DNA of 64,000 bases, taken from Chaetoceros tenuissimus. Lineage: Eukaryota > Bacillariophyta > Thalassiosirophyceae > Chaetocerotales > Chaetocerotaceae. Position numbers and translations under genes: made by a program. The notes beneath the pieces are model-generated. The model made no database searches. It had not been told where the DNA came from and was given only the letters and a program-made list of their open reading frames with translations. The stretch spans positions 1,922,001 through 1,986,000 of the forward strand of contig BLLK01000069.1 of the NCBI GenBank assembly GCA_021927905.1, read 5' to 3'. Shown piece by piece: positions 21,823 to 31,543 of the stretch (the first letter of the stretch is position 1; every line of letters begins with the position of its first letter).

Positions 21823-22295
21823 GGTGGTAACTTGAATGAAATTATGATCAATTCGCGAACACTATGAAAAGTCTTGTCCTCCTTTTTTGTATATACAGTA
21901 CTTATGTTACTTTGAGTACTGCTGCGCGTTAAACACTGGATGGTGAAAGTGCAACTCCTATTATGGGCGGGCAAAACTTACCACGATTCCAATACAGTTT
22001 GATTAAGAAGTGCGCTTTAAGACCCAAATAACCATTATATTCTACTTTATTTTTTTGTTTGCTTTTTCCCAAGTTTCAAAGAGAAAGACTCACTACTTTG
22101 GCAAGACATGATGCTTCTAATTTATTCATTTTGTGAACGCCCAAAAGACTCATTATTTTCCTACGACTAAAGTGACCGGGAACAGGACTGAGGAAGATTT
22201 TCCAAAATGAAAAGATGAACAAAATGGGATACAAAAGAAGAGTATGGATTTCATAATATAAACTCGTAAATTTTTATGCATTATATATATTCACC
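21823..22295. other. Spacer, 473 bp
   Basis: Promoter of the small W-motif gene and 3' flank of the PX-SYLF gene. No gene, repeat or RNA element recognised. Confidence 0.5.
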
Positions 22296-24102
22296 TTACA
22301 TGCGACCACCAAAAAGCACTTCGCTTGGACGAAAACCATCCGGAATTTCGAGTCGCATGGCATCATTTATTACTTCATAGAGTGGTAACGCTGCCAAAGG
22401 TCTTGGAATATCCCCATATAAAATTTGTTCTGCAGTGAGATCACATCCATAGAATTTTGCATTAACTTCAGGGCGTATAGAAACTGTAAAAATATTTGTC
22501 AGAATATACAGAAATTCGATGGGAAGAAATAAAAGAGAAATGAAGAATCTGCTTACCTACACTGCCTTCGAAACTGATTCCAGCAAAGAATCCTTTTGAA
22601 TGAGCATATGCATAAGCTCCAACTACAGGATTATCATCTGCAACATTTATATTTGCAGTCATAGACCTCCCAACCGGCCCAGCTGCTATTGACAACTCAC
22701 CCCCCAAAGTGACAGATCTTTTGTTTGAAAATGTTTTGACTGCTCGATCTGTGTTGAGAACGAGCATATAGTTCGTGATGTCCCCACCAACCATTAACCC
22801 CCAGCCGAACCCTACGGCACCCAAAGCAACAGGAGCACTCCAACTATCGTCTTCTTTGCGTGCAATCAATAATCCAGTACCACATCGCATTGAAACACCC
22901 ATACCTGCCTTAATCACTGTTAAGAAAACTAATCCCCTAGCATTTTGCAAAAGATCCAATGGAATGCTTTTGTCTGCATCGTGAACATGCATGTTTGAAT
23001 TCCTACACATGTGCAATACTGTGTAAGCTGCTTGCCGAATTGAGCTACTAAGCGAAAAGCTAATAGGATTTCCTATAAACTTTTGAATACCATCTGCTCT
23101 TTTCATTTTCTCATCAATTAATATATCATCGTTTTCAGAGTCCAACAATCCATCCCAATCAATATGATTTGATTTATCACATGGTGGCAATGTCACTGAA
23201 CTCTTTAGCAAGAACTGATGTATGCGATTACGTAGCTCACCATGCAAAATATTTGTACCCGGTTTGTAAGGATTCTGTTGTTGCATAGTTTCGCACAGTT
23301 CAGACATCCATTGATCCAACATTTTCTCTCGCCTTTGAATAAGATCACGATTTGCATCAGGTGCAAGTTTCAAACTTGGAGTCCATTGACCAATTCTACC
23401 AGCAAGACTTTTGTTTGGAAATGAGCTTTTGAGTACACAACCATTAACTTTGAGATCCGAATACAATTTATGAAAGTCCGAGTAACGATGCTCGATATTG
23501 TATTTGCCACCATCCAATTTCTCTACACATACAGCATAGGCAGTATATGGCTTTCCACAAGGGTCAATTCTTGTAGTAGAAGACACAACTCGAGCTGAAA
23601 ATCCAGACTTAATTGAGCCATATTCATCATCATTACTAACTGATTTGACTTGATTGCTACTAGAGTTTGATTTTTCTCCATCAATTGAGTGATAATTCGA
23701 AGTGGTCATAGTTGCCTGTCGAATTGTTTCAGATGCAGATGGAATTTCATACTTTTTTTGGACAAATCCTGCAACATGTCGTTCGTTTTTATATGATTTA
23801 TGTCCATCTCCATTTTGAACGTCGATGGACCCGTCAGCATCACCCTGTAGAAGTAGAGGTTTCGGGCCATTTCCATTCCTATTCGAAGGTGCATGCATAT
23901 CATATTCATGGTCATCATCTTCAGCCGGATAAATGTATGGCATTGCAGATATTGGTAAGGGAGAAGATTCTTCATTTTTAGGATCAGACCTTGGAAAGAA
24001 TGCGCTGGTAGATGAAGTAGAAGGTTTGTCATCTTTCGAACTATTTCCATGATCCTTCTTATTAAGAGTCGGTTTTCCGGAGGAATCTGAGCCAGCTCTC
24101 AT
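22296..24102 (-). CDS. PX-SYLF domain lipid-binding protein
   Basis: Exons 24102-22557 and 22483-22296 flank a 73-bp GTAAGC...ACAG intron; 577 residues. After a disordered N-terminus of about 165 residues comes a PX phosphoinositide-binding domain (YNIEHRYSDFHKLYSDL, then SFPNKSLAGRIG, with the R-Y and K residues of the pocket). From about residue 345 follows a SYLF (Ysc84/SH3YL1) domain: NARGLVFLTVIKAGMG, GTGLLIAR, GFGWGLMVGGD, VGAYAYAHSKGFFAGISFEG. Exon 2 supplies the required end (RPEVNAKFYG, AEQILYG, LYEVI). Both domains bind membranes, so a role in endosomal trafficking or actin-linked vesicles is likely. The N-terminal part is Ser/Asp-rich and probably flexible. The domain pairing is firm; the role is inferred. 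Confidence 0.88.
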
Positions 24103-24618
24103 TATTGTATGGCAATTCTCCAGGGAAGCAATTTTGGTAAAGTTAGAGGTTGAGTTGAGTATCTTTCTATGGTAGTTCCAGTTTAAATTCTGATGTTCAT
24201 GTGCCTTTTTTTATTACGCAGCAAAGTGTAACATACTCACCTCGCAGGAGACACCACTCATTCATTCCTTTCTCAAGTTCTCCCCACCCAAACACGACTC
24301 GCTCAAACAGTCTTTCTTATGGTACATTCTTTTGCCTCATTTTTCTCCTTCTCCCAGAGAAACATTCTATGCAATGAGATATTACTTCATCTGTTGAGTA
24401 TGGTATTCATATTTTAAATACAAATTGAAGGTCTTGAATCTCTTCTCAATTCTATATTCAAATAAGATTCAGATTAATGACGAATGCACCTGATTGTTCC
24501 TGAGGGGAATCATTCAAGGCACAAAATAAAGATTGGGTGCACCAAAAAACACGACACAAGACACAAGGAGAGAGGAGAGTGAGATGCGAGAAAGGATGAG
24601 GGAAAAAGAATTTAGAAC
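24103..24618. other. Divergent spacer, 516 bp
   Basis: Promoters of the PX-SYLF and acyl-CoA-binding genes. CT-rich stretches (around 24240-24370) and nothing else recognisable. Confidence 0.5.
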
Positions 24619-25866
24619 ATGCTACTGCTACAGCAAACATCAAAAGATTCTCTGACATTCATCTCATCACTAACAGATACCAGGCTAGAGACAACCAGCT
24701 CGCAGAAAACACAGAATATGAATATAATGTCTTCGGGAGAAGGAACAGCAGCTATGAAAGGATCATCTGAATTCAGAGTGAAGCTGAATCATATGAAGAA
24801 CTGGAAGCCTGCATCTCCTCCTACAAATAGAGATAGATTGGAATTATATGCACTTCATAAACAAGCAGTATCTGGTGACGCACCAATGTCTAATCCTCCG
24901 GATAAGAAATTATCTCCAGCCGAGAAAGCAAAACTCAACTCTTGGCGCACTAAACGTGGTTTATCGCAATATCAAGCTATGAATGCGTACATTCTAGAGG
25001 CAGATCGTCAACTTTTAGTATATGGTTCGTCTCAAGATACAACTTCCTCAAAGCATATTTCTTCATCTGCTTCTCGTGATGATACATCAACTACCGCAAA
25101 ATCAGCCACATCTGCAAGTGTACTTCTGACTCCTCGCGGACTTGCAGCTGTTCCCTTATTGAGCGCTGCTGCATCAGAAAGCAGAAAATCATATTTGAAT
25201 CGTCTACAATCAACTACGCATGCAAATAATGGGTGGTGGATGAGACAAGAGCCATTGTGTGCTGAACCAGGAACTTTCTTTGCACTACCAGAGACAGCTG
25301 TGATATATGCTGCGACATTGATTGAGAAGTTGAGTTTGAGTTTACAATTTGATGAGAAAACAAAACAATTATTAAAAACGTTTGGACTTCAAGAAGGTGT
25401 AATTCAAAGTTTAGCATGGCCCTTGCATAATTGTTTACTTGTGGTTTGGATTTTAGTCATCTTTTTGTCCACTTTGGTGGGAAGTGCAATGCTCACTTTC
25501 AAAACCATGTTGCTTGGAAGCAAAAGAACTGGTATATCTCTTGAAAATATTTTCTCTCAAGAGATTCGTCCTTGTCAACATGGAGCTGAAAGTCTCACGG
25601 AAACGCATCAAGCTGCAAGTATTAGACTGTTAGGTTTAGCTTTATATCCCATTGGGCTCCTTTGTAACTTTACCGATAGCATTGGAGAGAAAATACCACT
25701 TGGTTCCAATACACAATTGTTTTTTGCTGGTGGGGCATATGTCGCTCTAGCAAGTATGTTTTGGTGGTATTGGTTCCTCATTTTACCGTGGATGACTTGT
25801 GCTGGTTTGGGGATTGCTTTCAGCATTGGTTGGTGTTTTGGTTTGATCGAACTTGCAGGACTTTGA
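24619..25866 (+). CDS. Membrane-anchored acyl-CoA-binding domain protein
   Basis: 415 residues in one exon. An ACBP domain spans about residues 50-130: RLELYALHKQAVSGDAP, then SPAEKAKLNSWRTKRGLS and QAMNAYILEADRQL, keeping the Tyr-Lys and K-x-W acyl-CoA contacts. The initial P-x-x-S...F helix is shortened. After a Ser/Thr linker, the C-terminal half has four hydrophobic helices (NCLLVVWILVIFLSTLVGSA, LLGLALYPIGLLCNF, AYVALASMFWWYWFLILPW, MTCAGLGIAFSIGWCFG). It is therefore a multipass membrane protein presenting an acyl-CoA-binding head to the cytosol, plausibly at the ER or plastid envelope, where it could channel acyl-CoA to lipid synthesis. The true start may be the inner Met of MNIMSSGEG. 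Most ACBD proteins have zero or one membrane anchor. Confidence 0.8.
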   Translation: MLLLQQTSKDSLTFISSLTDTRLETTSSQKTQNMNIMSSGEGTAAMKGSSEFRVKLNHMKNWKPASPPTNRDRLELYALHKQAVSGDAPMSNPPDKKLSPAEKAKLNSWRTKRGLSQYQAMNAYILEADRQLLVYGSSQDTTSSKHISSSASRDDTSTTAKSATSASVLLTPRGLAAVPLLSAAASESRKSYLNRLQSTTHANNGWWMRQEPLCAEPGTFFALPETAVIYAATLIEKLSLSLQFDEKTKQLLKTFGLQEGVIQSLAWPLHNCLLVVWILVIFLSTLVGSAMLTFKTMLLGSKRTGISLENIFSQEIRPCQHGAESLTETHQAASIRLLGLALYPIGLLCNFTDSIGEKIPLGSNTQLFFAGGAYVALASMFWWYWFLILPWMTCAGLGIAFSIGWCFGLIELAGL

Positions 25867-26305
25867 ATGAAAGACTTGCTTTGTATGCACATATATCCAT
25901 CAGTAGGTGATCTGAAAGAATGAGAATTTTAATATGTAAATAAAAAATAAATGCGAAACATATGTTACTATCGTTCTTCGATGCTTTCCCCACAGGTTTT
26001 AATTCAATTGATGACCAATGATGACGTTGACATTGATCCAAAAAACCGACTCTACTTCAAGGCGCAATACAATTTTAGATGAACAAAAGTCGTAGACAAG
26101 TGTCAATCCATGTTTCTCTTCATCCCCAACGTCCCAACGTCAACAACATCATAGTTTCTTTTTACTCGGTCAACGAAATAGAGAACTGAAGGAGGTTTAA
26201 TCCACAGGCGAACACTAAACACTTCATAGATATCTTATTGCACTTGCGACTTGACACTGTGAAACCTGCAACTTCAAGTGGAAGTAGGACGTTTGTTATT
26301 TGTTA
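25867..26305. other. Spacer, 439 bp
   Basis: Between two plus-strand genes. Holds clustered ACGTC half-sites (TGACGTTG near 26022, then two copies near 26130-26140), possible bZIP sites for the kinase gene. No coding potential. Confidence 0.4.
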
Positions 26306-27906
26306 ATGTTGATGCAAAGGCGAAAGACCAAAAGATCAGGATATCAAATGACCCGAATAAGTAAAGATGGTTCACCTCTAACGGCAATGTTGCGTAGAAG
26401 ACAACCACGTCCACCGTGTGCTACTTTCAAAATTATCCTTGGTGCAATATTTATATCTATTTTCTTTTACATGATAAGCTATCAAAATGATTTTGATCAA
26501 CTTCATACAACGGAAAAAATTCGATGTTCTATTCTGGAAGGGTCTAGTGAAGACGAAATCTCTCAATTGGAAGATCTAAACCTGAAAGATTGCAATCTTC
26601 GAAGTATATCTAGCAAAATACAACATGCAACGAATCTACGCAAGCTTGATGTAAGTGGCAATAAGTATCTCTCAACGTTACCAGAGGAATTGAGTTTCTG
26701 CACGAAGCTAGATATACTTTTTGCATCATCCTGTCCCTCGATGAAACAGTTACCACAAGTCTTAGGCAGAACAAATATAACGCGGCTAGGATTGAGAAGT
26801 GGGTCGTTAACTTCAATAGATCCCAACAGTATTCCGCCAAATGTAGTACATCTTATTCTGACAAATAATCAAATCAAGGAAATTGACAATGACGAAATAT
26901 TCCTGAAGCTTCAAAATGTACGGAAGTTGATGCTATCTCACAACAATATTTCCAAGTTTGGAAGTAAAGGATTAGAACATATGAAATCACTGGAGCTATT
27001 GAGACTAGCAGGCAATGATCTGAACGATATTCCATCTCAGTTATGGGACTTACCAAAGCTTACTTGGTTAACGATATCAGGCAATCCAGTCATCAATGAA
27101 GTTAAAGTACAAAATAAGGATGTGGAGAATCTTCCATCAATACCATTTAATGATCTATCTCCGTTGGGCAAAAATCTTGGGGAGGGGGCTAGTGGAAAGG
27201 TCTCTCTATACAAATGGAATGGAAAGGAGGTGGCAGTAAAAATAATTCATGGTGTCACGAGTGATGGCAAAGCAGAGGACGAACTTGCAATTTACAACAC
27301 TGTAGGTTCAAGTGGCGTGGAGAATAGAGTTGTCGGCTGTCTTGCACTATTGGATGACAAGAAGAAAGGGATCATTATGGAACCTCTCCCCAAAAATCTT
27401 GATGACTTTGCTCTTCCACCTACAATTGAAGAAGTAACAGCAGACAGATGGGATAAAAAGGAAGTTTTTAATGCATCATTCGTACAGAATGCTCTGACTG
27501 ACGCAGTTTCAGCATTACATTTTCTCCACAGCCGTGGTATTAGTCATGGCGATTTTTATGCTCATAAGTAAGTACTTCTTCAGCCGCTCCACGTCTTGAC
27601 TTTATTTCGAACTTTTCAACTAATCACACTGTTGACAGTATTAAGGTCGATCGTAGAACAGGGCGACTTTATCTCCTAGATTTTGGTGCATCATATTTGA
27701 AAGGACCATATTCTCTAAAAGCAGAAATGATTGAAGTGAGAGCATACGGTATTTTAGTAGATGAATTAACAACTCTACTAGACTCAAAGGAAGGAGAGTT
27801 ACGAAGCAAATTGAAAAAGTTGTCGTTGGAGTGTACAAACCCAATTGTCAACGCTAGACCTACATTTTCAGATATTCGAAGTAAACTTGACGTCATTTTC
27901 ATATAG
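26306..27906 (+). CDS. Membrane-anchored LRR protein kinase
   Basis: Exons 26306-27567 and 27639-27906 with a 71-bp GTAAGT...ACAG intron; 509 residues from the first ATG. A basic N-terminus precedes one transmembrane helix (FKIILGAIFISIFFYMISY). Seven or so leucine-rich repeats follow (NLRKLDVSGN, VVHLILTNNQI, VRKLMLSHNNI, LELLRLAGNDL, LTWLTISGNPV), then a kinase domain: GEGASGKVSLYKW glycine loop, VAVKI lysine, HGDFYAHN catalytic loop (HGD replaces HRD), LLDFGA DFG motif. The helix lies N-terminal to the LRRs, unlike plant LRR receptor kinases, so LRRs and kinase share one side of the membrane. The C-lobe is short (about 90 residues after DFG). Joined exons restore HGDFYAHNIKV. Confidence 0.85.
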
Positions 27907-27971
27907 TATGGACAAGTAGTACATTCCAAGAATATGAAATAATTTTGATACACGACTAAGTAAGTTAAAGT

Positions 27972-29294
27972 TTAGTCAGACTTTTTCGTACCAATGTTTT
28001 GAATGGTACTGCCTTTACCAGCTGCCCTACGTTCCAAGTATCTAGGCAACCAATTTTTCTTGTGCCATTCAATTGTATTTTGCCAGCCTTGTTCAAATGT
28101 GAACAAAGGTTCATACTTCAAATCTTTCATCGAATTCTCAATGTTGAAATATCTATGAATTGTCAACATCTTAACGTTGAATGGATTCAATTTAAATTTC
28201 TTGCCCAAAACCCATCCTAAGCCGTTTGCAGCATGTGCAATAACCATCAAAAACCAAATTGGTAAATGGAATTTCTTGAACAAATCTTTGAATCCCATAG
28301 CCACAACCGCTTCATTAAGAATTCTCCAGAAGTATTGCTCTGGTCCATCAGTAATGATATAAAATTTAGCAAGTGCATCAGATCCCTTTTCAAGAACATC
28401 TGCTCCACAAATAAGCCCATGGCAGTAATTATCAACATAGCATACACTGATTTTATTGTCTCCCTTTCCAAATACTCTCAATTTGCCAGAACCTGCAGTT
28501 TCAAGCAATGCTGGCATAAATAGTGGATCACGAGGGCCATATACTTGATGTGGTGCCACAGAAATAGTGAAGAATCCATTATCTGGATCACATGCTTTAT
28601 GTACATCTTTTTCTCCGTATGCCTTTGTTTCAGCATACATTGCAAGAAACTTATCTGGAATTTCCAATTCACATTCTTTGGCACCGGCAATATCCCCACC
28701 TGTGAATCTTGTACTTGGACTAGAAGAATATACAAGTCTGGGAACCTTGCATTCCTTACACGCTTCAATAATATGAACAGTTCCATGATAGTTTACAGCC
28801 ATGTATTTATCATAGTCATGAAATGGACCTACCAATGCTGCAATATGATATACAACATCAATCTGATCCTCACTCTTGAATGCTTTCATGACACATTCCT
28901 TGGAGGTAAGATTTCCATCCTCGACACCAGAAAAAATTTGAAATTTGGAAGCATCTCCTTTCGCTGCTTCAGTGAATCTCTTGATGAGGTCTGCAGATGG
29001 TGCTGCGATATCAAAACAGAGAACTTTCTTCGCATCTCGCTCAAGCAGCATTTCTACTAGGCGAGCTCCAACGAATCCAGACGATCCTGTTACCAGAATC
29101 GTTGCATTTGGTGTAGTTTTAAATCCTGGTTTAGCCATAGCTTCAACAAAGGTAATGAAAATAGTTAGGATAATGAGTTTCCAATAGAGATACATGCACC
29201 TGAACACAATGTGAAGAGAATGGAGAACATGGAAAAACAGAGAAAAGCTTCTCCATCGCCATCCAAAACGTGAAGAAGAAGAGATGGAGTTCAT
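27972..29294 (-). CDS. Sterol-4-alpha-carboxylate 3-dehydrogenase-like (3-beta-HSD family)
   Basis: 440 residues in one exon. A hydrophobic anchor (residues 31-52, YLYWKLIILTIFITFV) precedes a Rossmann short-chain dehydrogenase domain: NAD motif TGSSGFVG (69-76), catalytic YAETK (220-224), upstream SSSPS, and HQVYGPRDP and VYVDN-type substrate loops. The sequence fits NSDHL/ERG26, which decarboxylates C4-carboxylated sterols at the ER in sterol synthesis. A second hydrophobic stretch (LPIWFLMVIAHAANGLG) is typical of this group. An inner Met (MAKPGFKTT, residue 53) would remove the N-terminal anchor, so the start is uncertain. The C-terminus KKSD is not a standard retrieval signal. Convergent with the LRR kinase, 65 bp away. 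Confidence 0.85.
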   Translation of the reverse strand: MNSISSSSRFGWRWRSFSLFFHVLHSLHIVFRCMYLYWKLIILTIFITFVEAMAKPGFKTTPNATILVTGSSGFVGARLVEMLLERDAKKVLCFDIAAPSADLIKRFTEAAKGDASKFQIFSGVEDGNLTSKECVMKAFKSEDQIDVVYHIAALVGPFHDYDKYMAVNYHGTVHIIEACKECKVPRLVYSSSPSTRFTGGDIAGAKECELEIPDKFLAMYAETKAYGEKDVHKACDPDNGFFTISVAPHQVYGPRDPLFMPALLETAGSGKLRVFGKGDNKISVCYVDNYCHGLICGADVLEKGSDALAKFYIITDGPEQYFWRILNEAVVAMGFKDLFKKFHLPIWFLMVIAHAANGLGWVLGKKFKLNPFNVKMLTIHRYFNIENSMKDLKYEPLFTFEQGWQNTIEWHKKNWLPRYLERRAAGKGSTIQNIGTKKSD

Positions 29295-29584
29295 ACGCAG
29301 CTACGGTCATAGCTACTTTATTTCTTTTCAGTGAATAATCTTGGCAAATTTGATATGAAAATATAATACAGTAACAACACAATTTCATGATTAGAAGAAT
29401 ATACTATATATTTATACATATTTACATGTTTTATGGAATGGAGGTTTGATGTGAATCTTATTGAATGACATTTATTTCTTGGTAGGAATACAAATCCTTT
29501 CAAGAGTTTTCATTGACTTTTCAATCGCCAGTCGAGAATGTATTTGCTAATATTGATGCTTTTCTTCTCTCCGTTTTTGTCTAT

Positions 29585-30088
29585 CTATTTGTAATCCCCA
29601 ATCTCCATCATATCCCGTCTTGGAAACAGTAGTTGTGAAAATTGGCGAATTCGTTCCAAGATAGCAACTTGACAGACTTCACCAGAAGACGAATCATCTA
29701 CATCGTATAGATCTTCATCTTCTATTGAAGACTCGTCATCGGAATAAACCATATGTTCAAGCGATTTATCATCGTCTTCACTATCATCATCAACATCGTC
29801 AAAAAGTTTGGAGAGGCGTTTGCTCACACGTCGCAGTCCAATATCTTTAATCCTTTGTTCAGTTTGAATGGATTCGGATACATGCGTTGGGGAGGAACAC
29901 TCATTATCCCTTTTTATTCTTTTCTTGGATGGAGGAGAAGAAGGGCACCTTGGTAAATTGTAATGTGGCGATTGGTCATGGAATGATGATGAAGGAGATA
30001 TGAGCTGGTCAACACCTTTGGCATCTATCCATACTGCTGGACCGCATACGCTTACATTGTAATTTGAGTGTTGTATTATGCGCACCAT
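29585..30088 (-). CDS. Small acidic protein with N-terminal A-V-W-I-D motif
   Basis: 167 residues from the ATG at 30088. The first 30 residues hold VSVCGPAVWIDAKGV, matching the motif seen in two other proteins here. After it come a basic patch that could be a nuclear localisation signal (PSKKRIKRD), RRVSKRLSKL and a long acidic tract (DDVDDDSEDDD, DDESSIEDEDLYDVDD). The C-terminus, ILERIRQFSQLLFPRRD, is helix-like. A disordered nuclear protein is plausible; no family is recognised. Tandem with the gene at 30.7 kb. Confidence 0.5.
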   Translation of the reverse strand: MVRIIQHSNYNVSVCGPAVWIDAKGVDQLISPSSSFHDQSPHYNLPRCPSSPPSKKRIKRDNECSSPTHVSESIQTEQRIKDIGLRRVSKRLSKLFDDVDDDSEDDDKSLEHMVYSDDESSIEDEDLYDVDDSSSGEVCQVAILERIRQFSQLLFPRRDMMEIGDYK

Positions 30089-30677
30089 TGTTTGACTTTC
30101 CAATTGATTCTAGCAGTTTAAAGTATCTTTTTGTGCGAGATGAAGCCATGCAGGTCTGTGTCTTCCTCTTGGCGATTTTTTTTTGTATTTCTTCTGGCTT
30201 CGGAGGAATTCATTATTCCTCTTCCCCTTCATTTTACATTTTACGATTTTACGACCAAATACAATCGTGTGAACATTCATGGAAAAGTACAATTTAGTAT
30301 AATGACTGTAGCAAAAAGGTCCGACCCTACTTCTAGACTACTAACTTCACTATCGTAGAGGTACGTACCTACAAGTATGTTCATCATCTCTCTTCAATAA
30401 TAAGAAATGGTAACTGGAATGCATATCCGATTCATAATCCATAATTTCTTTAAGTATCAAAGTAGTTTCGATAATATTTGAAATGCTTTCATTGCAAGCT
30501 GTTGGTATAGAATGCATCTGGTTAAACGGACAATCTAAATTCTATTTTACGAAACAATTACAGTGCAATATTTACACTTTTCTTCCAATTCATTTTCAAA
30601 CGGATAAAAGTTCATGGTGATCTTCAATCTTACAGTTTAGATCTCCATGCTTTCACATGCTTTTTGAGAATTTACAT
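30089..30677. other. Spacer, 589 bp
   Basis: Between two tandem minus-strand W-motif genes. Contains the small palindrome GTACGTAC near 30362. No gene seen. Confidence 0.5.
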
Positions 30678-31019
30678 TCAACAAGATATTTCATCATCAG
30701 TCATTACTTCGGTATCATCAAAAGAATTCGTCCGGCATAGAGTTGATGATGACTGACGTCCCAAGCAAGGCTTTCCATCTACTATAGATATATTTTCAAT
30801 CATAGCTCTGCATTTTTGTTGGCTTTTAAAAACAGGAATCCTGCTTTTTGGAGATCTAGGAATCTTTGGTAGTATCAATCTACGTTTCGTTACTTTAGGA
30901 CACATGATACTATGCCTACTTTGCACATCCTTTTTGACTCTCAGCTCCTCAGCGTTCACCCAGACGGCTTGTTCATTCAGCCTAATTTGTGCTTCTGGTG
31001 TAGTATAAGTGAAAGACAT
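30678..31019 (-). CDS. Small basic protein with N-terminal A-V-W-V-N motif
   Basis: 113 residues from the ATG at 31019. It begins MSFTYTTPEAQIRLNEQAVW, continuing VNAEELRV, the third copy of the A-x-W-[VI]-[DN]-x-x-x-[LV] motif. The centre is basic with Pro/Arg (KVTKRRLILPKIPRSPKSRI) and the end is acidic (DDTEVMTDDE). No known domain. Weakly supported as a gene on its own, but the shared motif at the same N-terminal place makes it credible. Confidence 0.5.
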   Translation of the reverse strand: MSFTYTTPEAQIRLNEQAVWVNAEELRVKKDVQSRHSIMCPKVTKRRLILPKIPRSPKSRIPVFKSQQKCRAMIENISIVDGKPCLGRQSSSTLCRTNSFDDTEVMTDDEISC

Positions 31020-31543
31020 GCTGAACCAAATTACCACACTACTCTTTTTTTGAGAGTTCTCTAATAATGATTATGAACCTTCTCGAATTCTTTTGTACTG
31101 CCACATGTGGAGAATACATCTTCTCTTCAAACGATTACCACTCCGACCACTGGAGAATTGCAATCTGGTCTTAAAGTTGCGAAGTTGTTGCAAACCTCTT
31201 TGAAACGATCCATTTGATTGGAATCTTGTTCTCTCTACATCAATTTTGTATTACGAGTATTTTTCGTAACATTTCGGTCGTCAAGCATTATACGGTAATG
31301 TACGTACATAAAATGGCCAAATTGCATCTTGAACCTACTTAGCCAATACGGATAGTAATGGCAAAAGAGTGACGTTCACCCTTTTATCCACAAACTTCAA
31401 CCCAACTCCCAACTTCGTTTCTTTCAACCACTGATGCATCAGCAATCGAAAGTATCTTCTTCACATCAATAATAGATTCTGTTCCATTCTAATAAACCCT
31501 ACTTAACTATACGGTCAGAAGGGATAATCGCTACTTCAAAAGA
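31020..31543. other. Divergent spacer, 524 bp
   Basis: Promoters of the small W-motif gene and the plastid-type gene. Contains TGACGTTC near 31373. Nothing else recognised. Confidence 0.5.
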
